64,000 nucleotides of DNA, taken from contig JAOWCC010001589.1 of NCBI GenBank assembly GCA_030867875.1, positions 82,049,537-82,113,536 on the forward strand, written 5' to 3'. The notes under the pieces were generated by a model that was not told the DNA's origin, searched no databases, and worked only from the letters and a program-made list of their open reading frames with translations. Of this stretch, positions 36,346-46,995 are shown one piece after another (position 1 is the first letter of the stretch; each line of letters begins with the position of its first letter). The DNA is from Actinernus sp. WN-2022. Lineage: Eukaryota; Cnidaria; Anthozoa; Actiniaria; Actinernidae. The position numbers were made by a program, and so were the translations under genes.

Positions 36346-36722
36346 AAAATAACTGGATTAGTAGTGAACTAAAGCTATAAAGTACTTTTATTCGCATATA
36401 TCTACGCATATTGGCATCTTGCCTTACTTCATTATAGTTTATTTCTCGATGACACAATTTTGCTTACGCTATACTGACATAAGGTATAGCCATTAATACT
36501 ACCTTAACTTCCCTTGTAACAGGTACTTCTTCTCGGGTATATCCCTTAGTGGCATATCGCCTTATTACAGTTATAACGGATTCCATTATAGATCTCATAC
36601 AGGACACAATTATCTTTGTGTATCTATTTATTCCCGGTACCCAGCCTTGACTTACGATTATAATATGCTCGACATAAATCTTCTGAGGCAATTCCACTTA
36701 TGCTATAGAATAAATAGCTTAA

Positions 36723-37176
36723 AGTGCATATAAGCCCTAGCCAGTTATCTTTGATATCGATTGTACATGAAGTGGATAGTCCAACGGTAGAATATTTCTT
36801 GATTTGGGTGTTACGTCTATGAGATATAAAGGTTTAGATTTCCAATATGCTAATGATGTGATGTCATCACCGACATCACTTATTATACAAAAGCATGCTG
36901 GTAAAGACAAATTACCTATTTTTAAATTCTAAGTTATATTTGAATCTTATCAAAGTCATTTTACCAAAAAAAAATTCTAAATTAGAAAATAGCTTAATTC
37001 AAAAGCACAAAGAAATTCAGCAAATGTCGGTGATGACATCACACATTAGCATATTGGAAATATAAACCTTTATATCTCGTAGACGCAACACCCAAATCAA
37101 GAAATATTCTACCGTTGGACTATCCACTTCATGTACAATCGATATCAAAGATAATTGGCTAGGGCTTATAAGCACT
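36723..37176. mobile_element. TTAA-flanked 454-bp foldback MITE with an empty site nearby
   Basis: TTAA lies at 36719-36722 and 37177-37180. The ends AGTGCATATAAGCCCTAGCC and complement extend in near-perfect inverse for about 190 bp each. The flanks TAGC..TTAA and GGTACTTCCTCTCAGG are repeated at about 37281-37305 as one uninterrupted TAGCTTAAGGTACTTCC. That copy is the unfilled target and confirms a TTAA duplication. Confidence 0.92.
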
Positions 37177-37692
37177 TTAAGGTACTTCCTCTCAGGCATA
37201 TTGCTGTACTTCCATAAAAACGAGTTTCATTCTCAGACACAATCGTCTTCTGAGGCAATTCCGCTTACGCTATTGAATAATAGCTTAAGGTACTTCCTCT
37301 CAGGTATATCTCGCTGTATTGTGTACCTCAACTAATATGGTACTTATTCTGTGGCATATACCTAATAATCACTTAATCCCCAAAAATTAAATAAAGTGAG
37401 TCATGATCGAGATTGCTAACCTGAAATCTATACGTAACGCCAGCATGTTGAATTTCGCGCAACCGAAGAAAACCGAGGGCTTGCTGTGATAATACACGTT
37501 CTGACCTGGACCAGGAATGATTAAGTCAGACCTCTTAGGCAAGCATACAACTTCTTTAATAAATGAAGCAAATTTCGAAGGACTAGGCTTTAATAAAGGC
37601 CAGAAGTAAGCCGATGGCCTAGCATCGAGAGGTATCCACCGCGCATCTATTTGCATGTCGGTTTCCAAACATAACCGGAATATATCTGTCGC

Positions 37693-38566
37693 TTATGATT
37701 GGAGCTGCCGCTTAGGACTACCGATCGAAACAATTCTGGATGCGTTTTCATTATCAGTAAAAATGTTCACTTTCTTGTGTGTGAGTGATGCGATATGAGC
37801 CTTAAGGACGTAGTAAATGGCCTTCAGTTCACTGTATGTTGAACTCTTGACGGCTCTCGAATTCGTTAAACATACCGCTGACCGGCTGCTCATCATTTAA
37901 CTTAACACAGAAACCGCCATAAGCGTAATCACTAGCATCACAATAAATAACAGCACCTGAAGAAAACTTCGCCGGTTCTATACCATAGCCGTTAAAGGTA
38001 TATGTTGACATACCAGAATCGTAACTCTTCCGTCAAGGGCATAGAAAGAGGAAATGTACAATCCCAATGCGATCTTGATTGAATAGTAAAATGTATTTGC
38101 CTCTTAAATAACCTAGAAATCGGACCGACTGCTAAATACAACGAACTGATGAAACCGGCAACTGCCGCGAGTTCTCTGAAGGTCGTACTGCCCGAAGCTA
38201 TCGTAACATCCAGCCTACTTTGCAGCTTAACAATTTCTTGGTATAGGAACACGAAACTGCATTCTCATAGTGTCGATAATAAAACCAAGCCATTCGTCAA
38301 CTTGCATAGGCTCCCAGAACGATTTCTTCGCGTTCATTTTCAATCCACTTAACTTCAAGTCTTTCTGATGTATTAAACTAGCCGCACGTGCCGACAATCT
38401 GTCCGGATGTCCCGAGATTCCGTCGTCTACTGAATAAACGAAGCAGTCGAGACTCATTAAACGCCAACGCTTTACCAAAGGACGCAATAATTTGGTAAAA
38501 CAAAAAGAAGCAGTACTCAAACCGAATAGAAGAACCTTAATTAAATGCGAAATAGCGAGTTTTGCC
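37693..38566 (-). pseudogene. DIRS-type reverse transcriptase and RNase H, frameshifted
   Basis: Overlapping frames give consecutive parts of one protein: FGLSTASFCFTKLLRPLV, then the catalytic-site-like VYSVDDGIS, SGLKMNAKKSFWEP, WLGFIIDT, then an RNase H part with YCDASDYAYGGF, and a later block reading SSTYSELKAIYYVL and NIFTDNENA. These blocks are characteristic of DIRS/Ngaro RT-RNase H proteins. The N-terminal RT half is missing, because repeat A is fused directly to mid-RT near 38566. At least two frame changes are needed to read it through. Confidence 0.75.
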
Positions 38567-38938
38567 GCTACAACGAATAACACCAATTGACATACCAAAC
38601 AACACGTGTACACTTGGGCGGATTCCAAAACGCACAGAATACAATTATATGCTAAACTTCGTATCGCACATAATTTATTATTCTGTGCTATTTTACCCTT
38701 CCAATAACTATAACAAGACAGACACAGTGTGGAGAATATTGCATGTGCCGCGGTAGACCAGCACTGCGAGAGTAGACAAAGTAGTAAAGTTAGTATCGAA
38801 AGTAACGCCGGAAACTAACAAAAAACAACAACAAGACATTGCATGCATGTATACTCTCCAACAGGGTCCAATTCTGGTCCTCGGTGTAAACGGGTACCGG
38901 GATTGTGGCGTACTAGATTGGCCGGGAAACCTTGCGTT

Positions 38939-39547
38939 TTACGAATTCTCGAGATGTGGGGCTCTAGCCTCCCTCGTTAAGGCGGAGGAAGCTCTGTATT
39001 TACGCTGACTCGCCGATCGCTTAACGGATCGACGCTCAATTCGTTTTTCGGATCGAAATATACGCTTCTCGTCCTCTGAATCTGAAGCTAACTCGTCAGA
39101 CAAGTATTCTTTAACTGTCGACCAACCGAATTCACTCCTATCCGCCAACTTAATGACTTTAATGCGCTTTTCTGTTAAAGAGATACCTTCTTGTATAGAT
39201 TGCTTAGCTTTGTCGTACTTGGCTTTCTCTAAGGCCTCCTTTGCATCCGTAAGCGTATCAAGAACTTCTCGTTGATGCTCGAACTGATTTCTATTGCCTT
39301 AAGATTTAAATTCGGCTTCGCTCTTCTTCACCCGCTTAACCGCCGAGTTGACCGAGGAATGATGCTCATCCGCTAAAACACGCTTAAACTCGGACAGCCT
39401 GGATTCAATAACTGAAGATAAGTCGTTAGACAACTGAGAAATGGAAGCCGAAATTGTGTCTTCGATAACCTTTCGAACTTCAGGTTGAACTGCGGATCTG
39501 CCTTCGTCCTCTGACATCTCAAAGTAAACTGTAGAAGTACTGGACAC
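38939..39547 (-). pseudogene. DIRS-type gag-like coding remnant
   Basis: There are two frames. 39547-39299 begins MSSTSTVYFEMSEDEG and continues with a helical acidic segment. 39148-38939 reads DRSEFGWSTVKEYLSDELA and then an acidic and basic stretch ending near a spliced or broken end. The word SE(F/Y)GW..V.EY..DELA..S.DEKRI is familiar from gag-like ORF1 proteins of DIRS-like elements in invertebrates. A frame break separates the two parts. Confidence 0.6.
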
Positions 39548-39748
39548 GCGACCGAGAGAACGAACTAACTCTGATTACCTGCTTATATACTCCTTAAACA
39601 AAGCTATCACGCAACTAGCTTAACATAACACGCTACAACGAATAACACCAATTGACATACCAAACAACACGTGTACACTTGGGCGGATTCCAAAACGCAC
39701 AGAATACAATTATATGCTAAACTTCGTATCGCACATAATTTATTATTA

Positions 39749-40299
39749 GGTTTCGGATGCGGCTGCAATCATATGCCGAACGTAATCACAGACATAATGG
39801 CGGAGAGCTCATTATGCATAGCTGGCATAATATTTTCGAGCATAATCAGCTTTAAAAGCATTAATTCCCACCCCCCCCCCCCCCCCCCCATTTTTTCATC
39901 ATCAGTCCCCTCTCTTCTCTCGTTTTACCACAGGAAACCCGGTCTCGATTTTTCCGATTATATAGGAGGTGCCTGCGGAGGAGGCTAGGTCTCGCCGTTG
40001 TCTTGAACAGCAATCCCCGATCGTAGACAAGCTATAATTGTTCGGCTTAACGCCGAAGCCAAATCGTTGGCCACTTGGTCCGTCATTTGTTAAGGAAACC
40101 GAAACCGGGAGACTACAGCAGATTGTCACAGTATTAATTTCGAAAAGGTGATGATAGTTGAACTTTGAGACGACAGATACGTTAACACAATATCGAGGCT
40201 TAAAGTTAAATATTACACCGACACTGAAATTTGCTAACTGCGCATACAATCGCGCATACATGTACAATTCATATTATATGATATAATGTTTCTTTCATA
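39749..40299. other. Spacer with a long C-run
   Basis: It contains a C-run at about 39869-39888 and no recognised gene. Confidence 0.4.
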
Positions 40300-40640
40300 T
40301 AATGGATTTATATCATATAATGGATTGATATGATCATATAATGGGATTACATGATCATATAATGAGATTATATGATATAATGGATTTATGTGATCACATA
40401 ATGGGATTATATCATATAATGAGATTTATATCATATAATGGATTTATATCATATAATGGCTTTATATCATATAAAGGATTTATATCATATAAAGGATTTA
40501 TATCATATAAAGGATTTATATCATATAAAGGATTTATATCATATAAAGGATTTATATCATATAAAGGATTTATATCATATAAAGGATTTATATCATATAA
40601 AGGATTTATATCATATAATCTATTATATCAAATAATGGAT
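40300..40640. repeat. 18-bp tandem repeat (ATTTATATCATATAAAGG)
   Basis: About nine near-identical 18-bp units occupy 40455-40617, with more diverged units to the left. Eighteen is a multiple of three, so all frames stay open and produce artefact proteins such as (KGFISY)n. A related degenerate AT-rich stretch at 41636-41770 lies beyond the MITE at 40723. Confidence 0.9.
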
Positions 40641-40722
40641 TATAGCAAAATTGAAGCATTAACTTGTTTGAAATAACGAATTTGGCTTAAGATCATGGTT
40701 TCATAAAATGCGAAAGGCAGTG

Positions 40723-41625
40723 TAGCCTGAATTTCAGCCGTCTCCTCTGGTTCGTTCCACCCGAGAGAGACGTCTGTATCCAATAGCCGATAATGCCGTC
40801 CAGTGACGTCACTACCAGAAAACCTGGTAGTGATTTTTGATTGGTTCATATTCTCTAATTTCGCATAATTATCATAATTATCATAATTATCAGCCGAGAA
40901 GACGGCAGGATTCACTTTGGACTCGCGATTGGCGATTGTTGATCGTTGAGTTTCAGTGGAGTGATTGTCTTTGGCAAAGACCTTGAATTAGTAAGGAAAA
41001 CATCTGGAAATGGATTGAAAGTGTCCTGCACAATAACCGGCCGACTAACTGTAAACATGTACATTTTATCGCGTCGCGTCCGCGGGGTTGTTGACAATCG
41101 ATTATTTGTTCACACTCGCAGTGGTAAAGAATGTCGCTACTCTCTTCAAGGAACTGTTCCTTCCCGTAAAAGAGTCTTCGTATTTCTTCGAAAATTCTCC
41201 ATTATCCTTTCGTGTTTTTCTACTTTTCTGTTGCATCATTTACATAGGTAATATCTCGTAGCTGTGTCGATTCGAACGGCAGATCGCGAGACATGTACAA
41301 AGATCAACGGAAAGACAAAGATCAACTGTACTTTGCCTCCAAATATATTATAACGATTTGTTGCTTCGGAAAGGCTTTCACAACATAAGAGGCACTTGAG
41401 AAGCAAATGGGATGGAGATATATAATATAGGTAAGGCTTTTATTTTGGTCGGCATAATCTCAAATAAATATTTCTCACGAACTCTTACTACCGCCGTGAC
41501 AGTTTTATTTGCATAAATTAAATTGTTAATCCGCCTTGACGTCACTGGACGGCATTATCGGCTATTGGATTCAGACGTCTCTCTCGGGAGGAACGACCCA
41601 GAGGAGACGGCTGAAATTCAGCCTA
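40723..41625. mobile_element. MULE-like element, TAGCCTGAATTTCAG ends, 9-bp target duplication
   Basis: AAGGCAGTG lies at 40714-40722 and 41626-41634. The ends TAGCCTGAATTTCAGCCGTC and complement match for more than 100 bp with few mismatches, including a TGACGTCA octamer in each arm. There is no recognisable protein in the 903 bp. It is the same end family as the 64-bp element at 62480-62543. Confidence 0.9.
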
Positions 41626-41769
41626 AAGGCAGTGTTGCATTATATGAAACTGAATGAAATAACAACACGAACATTATTTGAAATAATGAACATAGGAGGA
41701 AAAGAAATTATATGATATAACAACGATTATATATATAATTTCCCTATAATTTTCATATAATTGTGACAT

Positions 41770-44480
41770 ATAATTTTTGGACACTTGGCACCCCATATTT
41801 CAGGGCATTTAAGAATGGCCTACACTTACAAAGAAATGTTTGGGACCAAACATAAAATGGTAGTATCGTCGTGTACCGTTTAACCAACTACATCATAAAA
41901 TTATATTTGTTACCCACGTTCGCTATGAATAATTTGAGACTTTTTATACGAACATCCGAATCGACACTTAGAAATTTTAGAACGATTATACGTTATCCTC
42001 ACTATAAAAAAAATACCGCCTAAACCGGGATTCGAACTCGGGCCGGCCGGTTAAGAATCAATACAATGACTTACCCACCACCAACCCAAACCTTAACCAT
42101 TAGACCACGAGAGAATTCGCTGATTGCAATCGTTTCTTTTACCAGATTTATATCAACTTCATTAGCATGTTCATAAAAAATATATTATAGTATAATATAT
42201 ACTATAATAGCGGTACGACAACCCTCCGAGCGCGCGAGGTGTTAGGTTAGATACTACCCATAAAATGTTTTATAGCCTTACCTCTGGGAAAGCTTTCACT
42301 TTACCGATCTTCTCGTTTCAAACTCAGGGCTCATAGAAGCCCATTAGTTTAAAAAATTGATGAATCCAGTCACGTTTCCTTCGGTCAAAACAAATGCGTC
42401 TTTTTAGCTAAAAATTACCACATGCTGCTATACATGCATTCCTTGTAAATTGCCGAGGAGTACATCCCAAACTTCCATGCAGTACTCACTAACCAACAAC
42501 GAAGGCCAATTTGCCTCACCGATAATCAGGCCTTGCGTGATATCGCCATTTTTGAAGGCTGTTTATAGCAGTTTGGTTCGATCGAAACTGCTCCGAAAAG
42601 TGCTAACTTTTGGCTACGAGATGCCACCATTACAGCGATGCCTGCCAGGGAACCCACGTTTTCAGATCAAAATATACAGGAGACGAAGGCATTTCATCCG
42701 CCATTCTCCACTCCACCGACGACATTTTAAATTACTATTCAAAGGTATTACCACTGTTTAGACCAAATGCAGGCTATAATATAATAAAACGAGGGATTGA
42801 GTTGCATTTGGGCTCCCTGTGGTCGAGTGCTACACGGCATCATCTTTTGTTATTTTTAGAATAATGCCCATGCTCTGTGCCCTTGTGTTAACTCCGCTGT
42901 TCGGCTTAATCGCGGTCGCAAAATATCCGTGATATCTGGTAATGTAGATACTGACAAAGCCTCCGAATTATTATCGCTATAAACAATTACGCTATGGCAA
43001 CAATTAGTTGGTTTTATACACTTATAACATATACTCAACAAAATATCTGGATTCTGATTGGTCAATAACGAGTGCATAAAAAGGTTATTGAGTACACAGT
43101 CGAAAGCTCTCAGCAAATGTTTGCTCAGTATATTATAAACAAAAAATCGCATGAACTGCTCGAGCTATACTTGATTTATGGGCACTGAGTGATATTTTGA
43201 AAGTTATCAAATTGCAGGAGCCTTTAATTGCACTCGCCTAAATGCTCTTGCACTTATTATAACTTTAAAATTAGTTAGCTGTAGTTGTAATATCATTTTT
43301 ATTGCTGACATAGTTATTTATTTGATATTGTTGTGAGCGCCATTTTATTGTTGCGCGCAGCTTTTTTTTTAAGCCGCGCTATTGGGCACTTATACTTTCT
43401 GGTAACAGCGCTATATATATAAATAAATATTATAATTATTATAACGTTCTACATGTTTGATGTAATAACCACTGCACTAAGCATCCATCCACTCTCGCCG
43501 GAGATGTAACAAATTGTCAGCTTTATAGCTTTATGCTTGATTAGTGCCCATGTAAATTAGATCCCGGTCGTGAGCCGATTGTGAATTTAATAACCTCGTC
43601 CCCAGGGTCCTACATTTATGTAGCTCTCGGAAAGGCGACCTGTCCACTCCGCAAGGATATATCTCCTCGTGCAACTTAAAGTAGCTTAGACCTAAAAAGG
43701 TAGAGAAAAAATATCGAAAAATTAAACAACAATTGTTTTCAAAAAAATTTTAGCGACTAAACTTCCAAATTTATATTAATTTCCGCACACATTTGGAGAC
43801 TGTGACGAGAATGAAACGTAACGTCATTAACAGAACTCGTGTCTTTGCGGGTATAAAGCGTTGACATATTTGCAAAATAATTGAATAGATAAATGAGAAA
43901 GATGATAATATTGCGATAAACTTTTCGGAGAGTTTTATTCGGCAAGCCTCTTCGTGCAATGGCGGATCGAGCGTATTCTGGTGATGACGTCAAACTAGAC
44001 CCAGTGCCAATTTTGTAAAGCGTTCTCGTGCACTTAATTTTGGTCCACAGGCAACCCAAGACACGTTTTGGGGCAACTTTGAACGGCCAATAAACCACGA
44101 CAAATAAATCAAATAAACTTTTTATTACGGAATCATTTGGCTATGGCCTCTTGTCTCTTCATAAGAAATATAATTAGCCAGGGCTTATATGCACTTTAAG
44201 ATTCGTATAAAGATTATAAAGTATATATATTTTGTTTAACTAGTCTTCTGTAATTTTACAAAGCTGAGCTGGTATCTATAATTCAGAACGGGTAACAAAA
44301 TGAAAACGCGATGTGAGCTAAAATTATAGATATTTTAGTCCGACATACTCTTATCTTATGTCAGATTGTGCAACTGAAAAAGAATACGGAGAAAGAAAAC
44401 CAACAGACAAAACGTAAGAGACACTAAAAACTAAGTTAGTCTAAACTATAAGTAAAATGATAATAACAATCTGCGTTTTA
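41770..44480. other. Mostly plain sequence with a SINE-like segment and an orphan TTAA-family end
   Basis: No gene was recognised. At 44100-44199 sequence ending GGGCTTATATGCACTTTAA matches the right end of the 36723-37176 family, but the left partner was not found. Open frames at 42450-42864 and 43757-44098 have no domain I recognise. Confidence 0.4.
42025..42118 (-). repeat. tRNA-like SINE segment
   Basis: On the minus strand, TGGTCTAATGGTTAAGG resembles a pol III A box and GAGTTCGAATCCCGG a B box. The spacing is longer than in a tRNA gene, so this is a SINE relic rather than a tRNA. Confidence 0.5.
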
Positions 44481-44539
44481 CATGGTACAAAATGAACAAA
44501 GATATGTATAAAATCTAACCAATTGGAGTTAATAAAATG

Positions 44540-44931
44540 CCTTCTTGAACAAATAGGTATTGAGTTGCTTTTTGAAGCTGATAAGTGAGTCACAGACCCT
44601 GCAGCACAAGACAATGCTCTATAGCCATAGGAGCATAAGTTGTATGGTGGGACTACTAGCCGGTTGCTGGAAGACGATCTAACATTACGCTTAAGGAACA
44701 TAGGAAGTAATTAAGTCGGCGATATATAACGGTGCCGTTCCGTGTAGAGCCTTCATAAGTAATTAATAATATCTTAAATATAATCCGTTCTTCTATCGGC
44801 AGCCAGTGTAAATTGAACAAAACAGGTGTTACATAGTCACACTTACGGGTTAATGTCACCACCCGAGCTGCGGCGCTTTGAACACTCTGCAAACGGACAA
44901 TAAGGTGCCTATGAAGACCTATGCTGCTCAA
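44540..44931 (-). pseudogene. LINE ORF2 C-terminal remnant
   Basis: The minus-strand frames read HLIVRLQSVQSAAARVVT, then DYVTPVLFNLHWLPIEERI and FKILLITYE, and, after a frame change near 44700, RSSSSNRLVVPPYN and YGYRALSCAA. These are consecutive C-terminal blocks of non-LTR retrotransposon ORF2 proteins (LQ.VQNAAAR / LHWLP / S.LVVP). It is frameshifted and 5'-truncated. Confidence 0.75.
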
Positions 44932-45121
44932 TTTGTTTTCTTGATTTTTATGTTGCTCGATATATTTTTTTCGGCAGAAGAGCTTGCTCGATATTTTTTG
45001 GGGGGATTATCGCAACACCCAAACCCCTCCCAATCAATAATCTAATGGTCCATCCCTAACCGACTGTCCTGGTAGTACTCCATCAGTACGCCACAATTTT
45101 ATTTACAAGGGAGCGTTCTAT

Positions 45122-45287
45122 GGAGTAGATGTGGCTATATTTAGAATTCTAATTCCCGCGTTGAAAGTGAGAAGAATGATAATGATTAATAATGACAAGT
45201 GACGTATAGCTATCTGATTGGCTAAGACAGCATGGCCTTTGTTAATTTCGCGCGAAATGCAATTCTAAATATAGCCACATCTACTCC
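45122..45287. mobile_element. 166-bp MITE with GGAGTAGATGTGGCTATATT ends
   Basis: The ends GGAGTAGATGTGGCTATATT and complement match for about 27 bp. The interior is unrelated and non-coding. No clear target duplication was found. Confidence 0.75.
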
Positions 45288-45639
45288 TGTGCTGGGAACA
45301 GAACCAATGGGGAAGATGGACGCTCCTGGTAATAGCTCCTGGTAATTTATAAAATTCGAGTCCGTGTTGACGCCGAAGTGGCACGATCTGTATCTTACCG
45401 ACACAAAACGATCTCTCATTTTGTAAATAGTACATCAAGACACTTCCATTTTAATAAGCTTGCATTTTAACAAGCGTTACATCACAGGAATGGCGAGAAG
45501 TAAAGGAGAAGAGGGAAATAAAAATCCACGTCTGGAGTCATTGACTGTCCTCTGTCTTGTCCAGTACACTATCAGTCTGTTTGTTGAAACGACCATGATA
45601 GCTAACCCCAACCGGCTCAAACCTGGACAGACATAGTAG

Positions 45640-46105
45640 TGGGTCCCTAGCAATCACTTAGCGGTAGTGACGCAACGATGACGTCATCGTCACGTGATTT
45701 TAAGTACATGCCCATATCTCCCTCATTTCTAATGCCAGACAGTTCAAACTTGGAGGCTGGCATGGTATTGCGTCCCCACAAATCACTTGTTGGCGATGAT
45801 GTAACGATGACGTCATCGGTCCACGTCATATTATAAAGTACATGCCCATATCGCCCTCATTTCTAATGCCAGACAGTTCAAACTTGGACAGGCATGGTAT
45901 TGCGTCCCCACAAATCACTTGTTGGCGATGATGTAACGATGACGTCATCGGTCCACGTCATATTATAAAGTACATGCCCATATCGCCCTCATTTCTAATG
46001 CCAGACAGTTCAAACTTGGACAGGCATGGTATTGGGTCCCCACAAATCACTTAGTGGCGATGACGTAACGATGACGTCATCGGTCACGTGATTTTTAGTA
46101 TATGC
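45640..46105. repeat. About 130-bp tandem repeat, each unit with TGACGTCA
   Basis: Four units are visible, with the octamer TGACGTCA at 45679, 45808, 45940 and 46072 (spacing 129, 132, 132). Units share ACATGCCCATATC and TGCCAGACAGTTCAAACTTG. TGACGTCA is the CREB/ATF consensus; any regulatory effect is unproven. Confidence 0.85.
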
Positions 46106-46449
46106 CAAAATAGCTCACTGACCTTCCACGAGTTGCCCTTATGGGCCCTATATTCATAACTGGAATCAGCCCTACTACAAGGATTGTTTCACGAATGATA
46201 TTGTGCACCTTTTTAATAATTTAACATGTTGACCAAAATAATCATTTTGGCTTTTATGGCCGCTCTTCAGAGGCAGCATATCTCCTGCGGTAAGAGCTAA
46301 CAAAAATTAACACCGCTTCAATAAAAATTGTTTATATTCTTGGAAGTTTTAATAAATTAACGGAACCGTCTACACTAATATAATAGAATTAACGACCTTG
46401 CGATTGATTTTGAATTTGTATGCATGATGATCAAATAATGCTATGCTTG

Positions 46450-46602
46450 TTAATAATATAGATACAAAAATACTAAATTCTCATTGGCTGAGCAGGTAGA
46501 CGTGTTAATCACTAACAGCAGTGCAACCACAGTTAATTCGATGCAAAACTAGTTTTAGTTAAAATTCAGTTCTCCTTTTCATTTTTGCATCTATATTATT
46601 AA
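46450..46602. mobile_element. Short MITE with TAATATAGAT(A/G)CAAAAAT ends
   Basis: An inverted pair at 46449-46471 and 46579-46603, with TTAA at both outer borders. The TTAA may be a target duplication or part of the inverted repeat. Confidence 0.55.
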
Positions 46603-46995
46603 CCGGTAATCATTTGTTCGTTCGTTTAGCAACGTTTAGCAACGTTCAATTAAGTAACGATTAAAAATAATAGTGCTTGTGATGTATGAAAATTCCACAA
46701 ATGAGAATTGTTAGAATTTTCAAACATCACTCACACTATTAATTGTTAAATGAAGTTGCACACTAATGATTATCAATACAAATCATTGACCGAATTCACT
46801 GATATAGATGACCGCCTCCTAATTTGCGTAATTTGGAAGATCAATCTGTAGAGGGAAACTAATGCTATGTGTTCAGTTTTAGAGCAATGTGGAGAATTGA
46901 TGTCGAGTTACAGGCATTCCAAATGCAGAAATAAACCGGCAACCGGGGCTAGATTGCAGAATACCCTGCCATTTCGAAAGATCACTTGAAAACCC

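Larger units (their letters stand above)
35649..39748 (-). mobile_element. Rearranged DIRS/Ngaro-type tyrosine-recombinase retroelement
   Basis: On the minus strand the order is repeat A (39748-39631), gag-like frames, repeat B (38769-38690) joined directly to repeat A (38690-38566), RT and RNase H, tyrosine-recombinase remnant, then repeat B (35735-35649). A and B are near-identical between copies. Separate A and B end sequences that meet in an internal junction are typical of DIRS-like elements (split direct repeats), but here coding sequence lies on both sides of the B-A junction. All reading frames are broken. A TTAA MITE sits at 36723-37176. Confidence 0.7.

Noticed and set aside
40341..40676. 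Open frames with repeated KGFISY or KDLYHI units
   Set aside because: They are produced by an 18-bp tandem repeat, a multiple of three with no stops in several frames.
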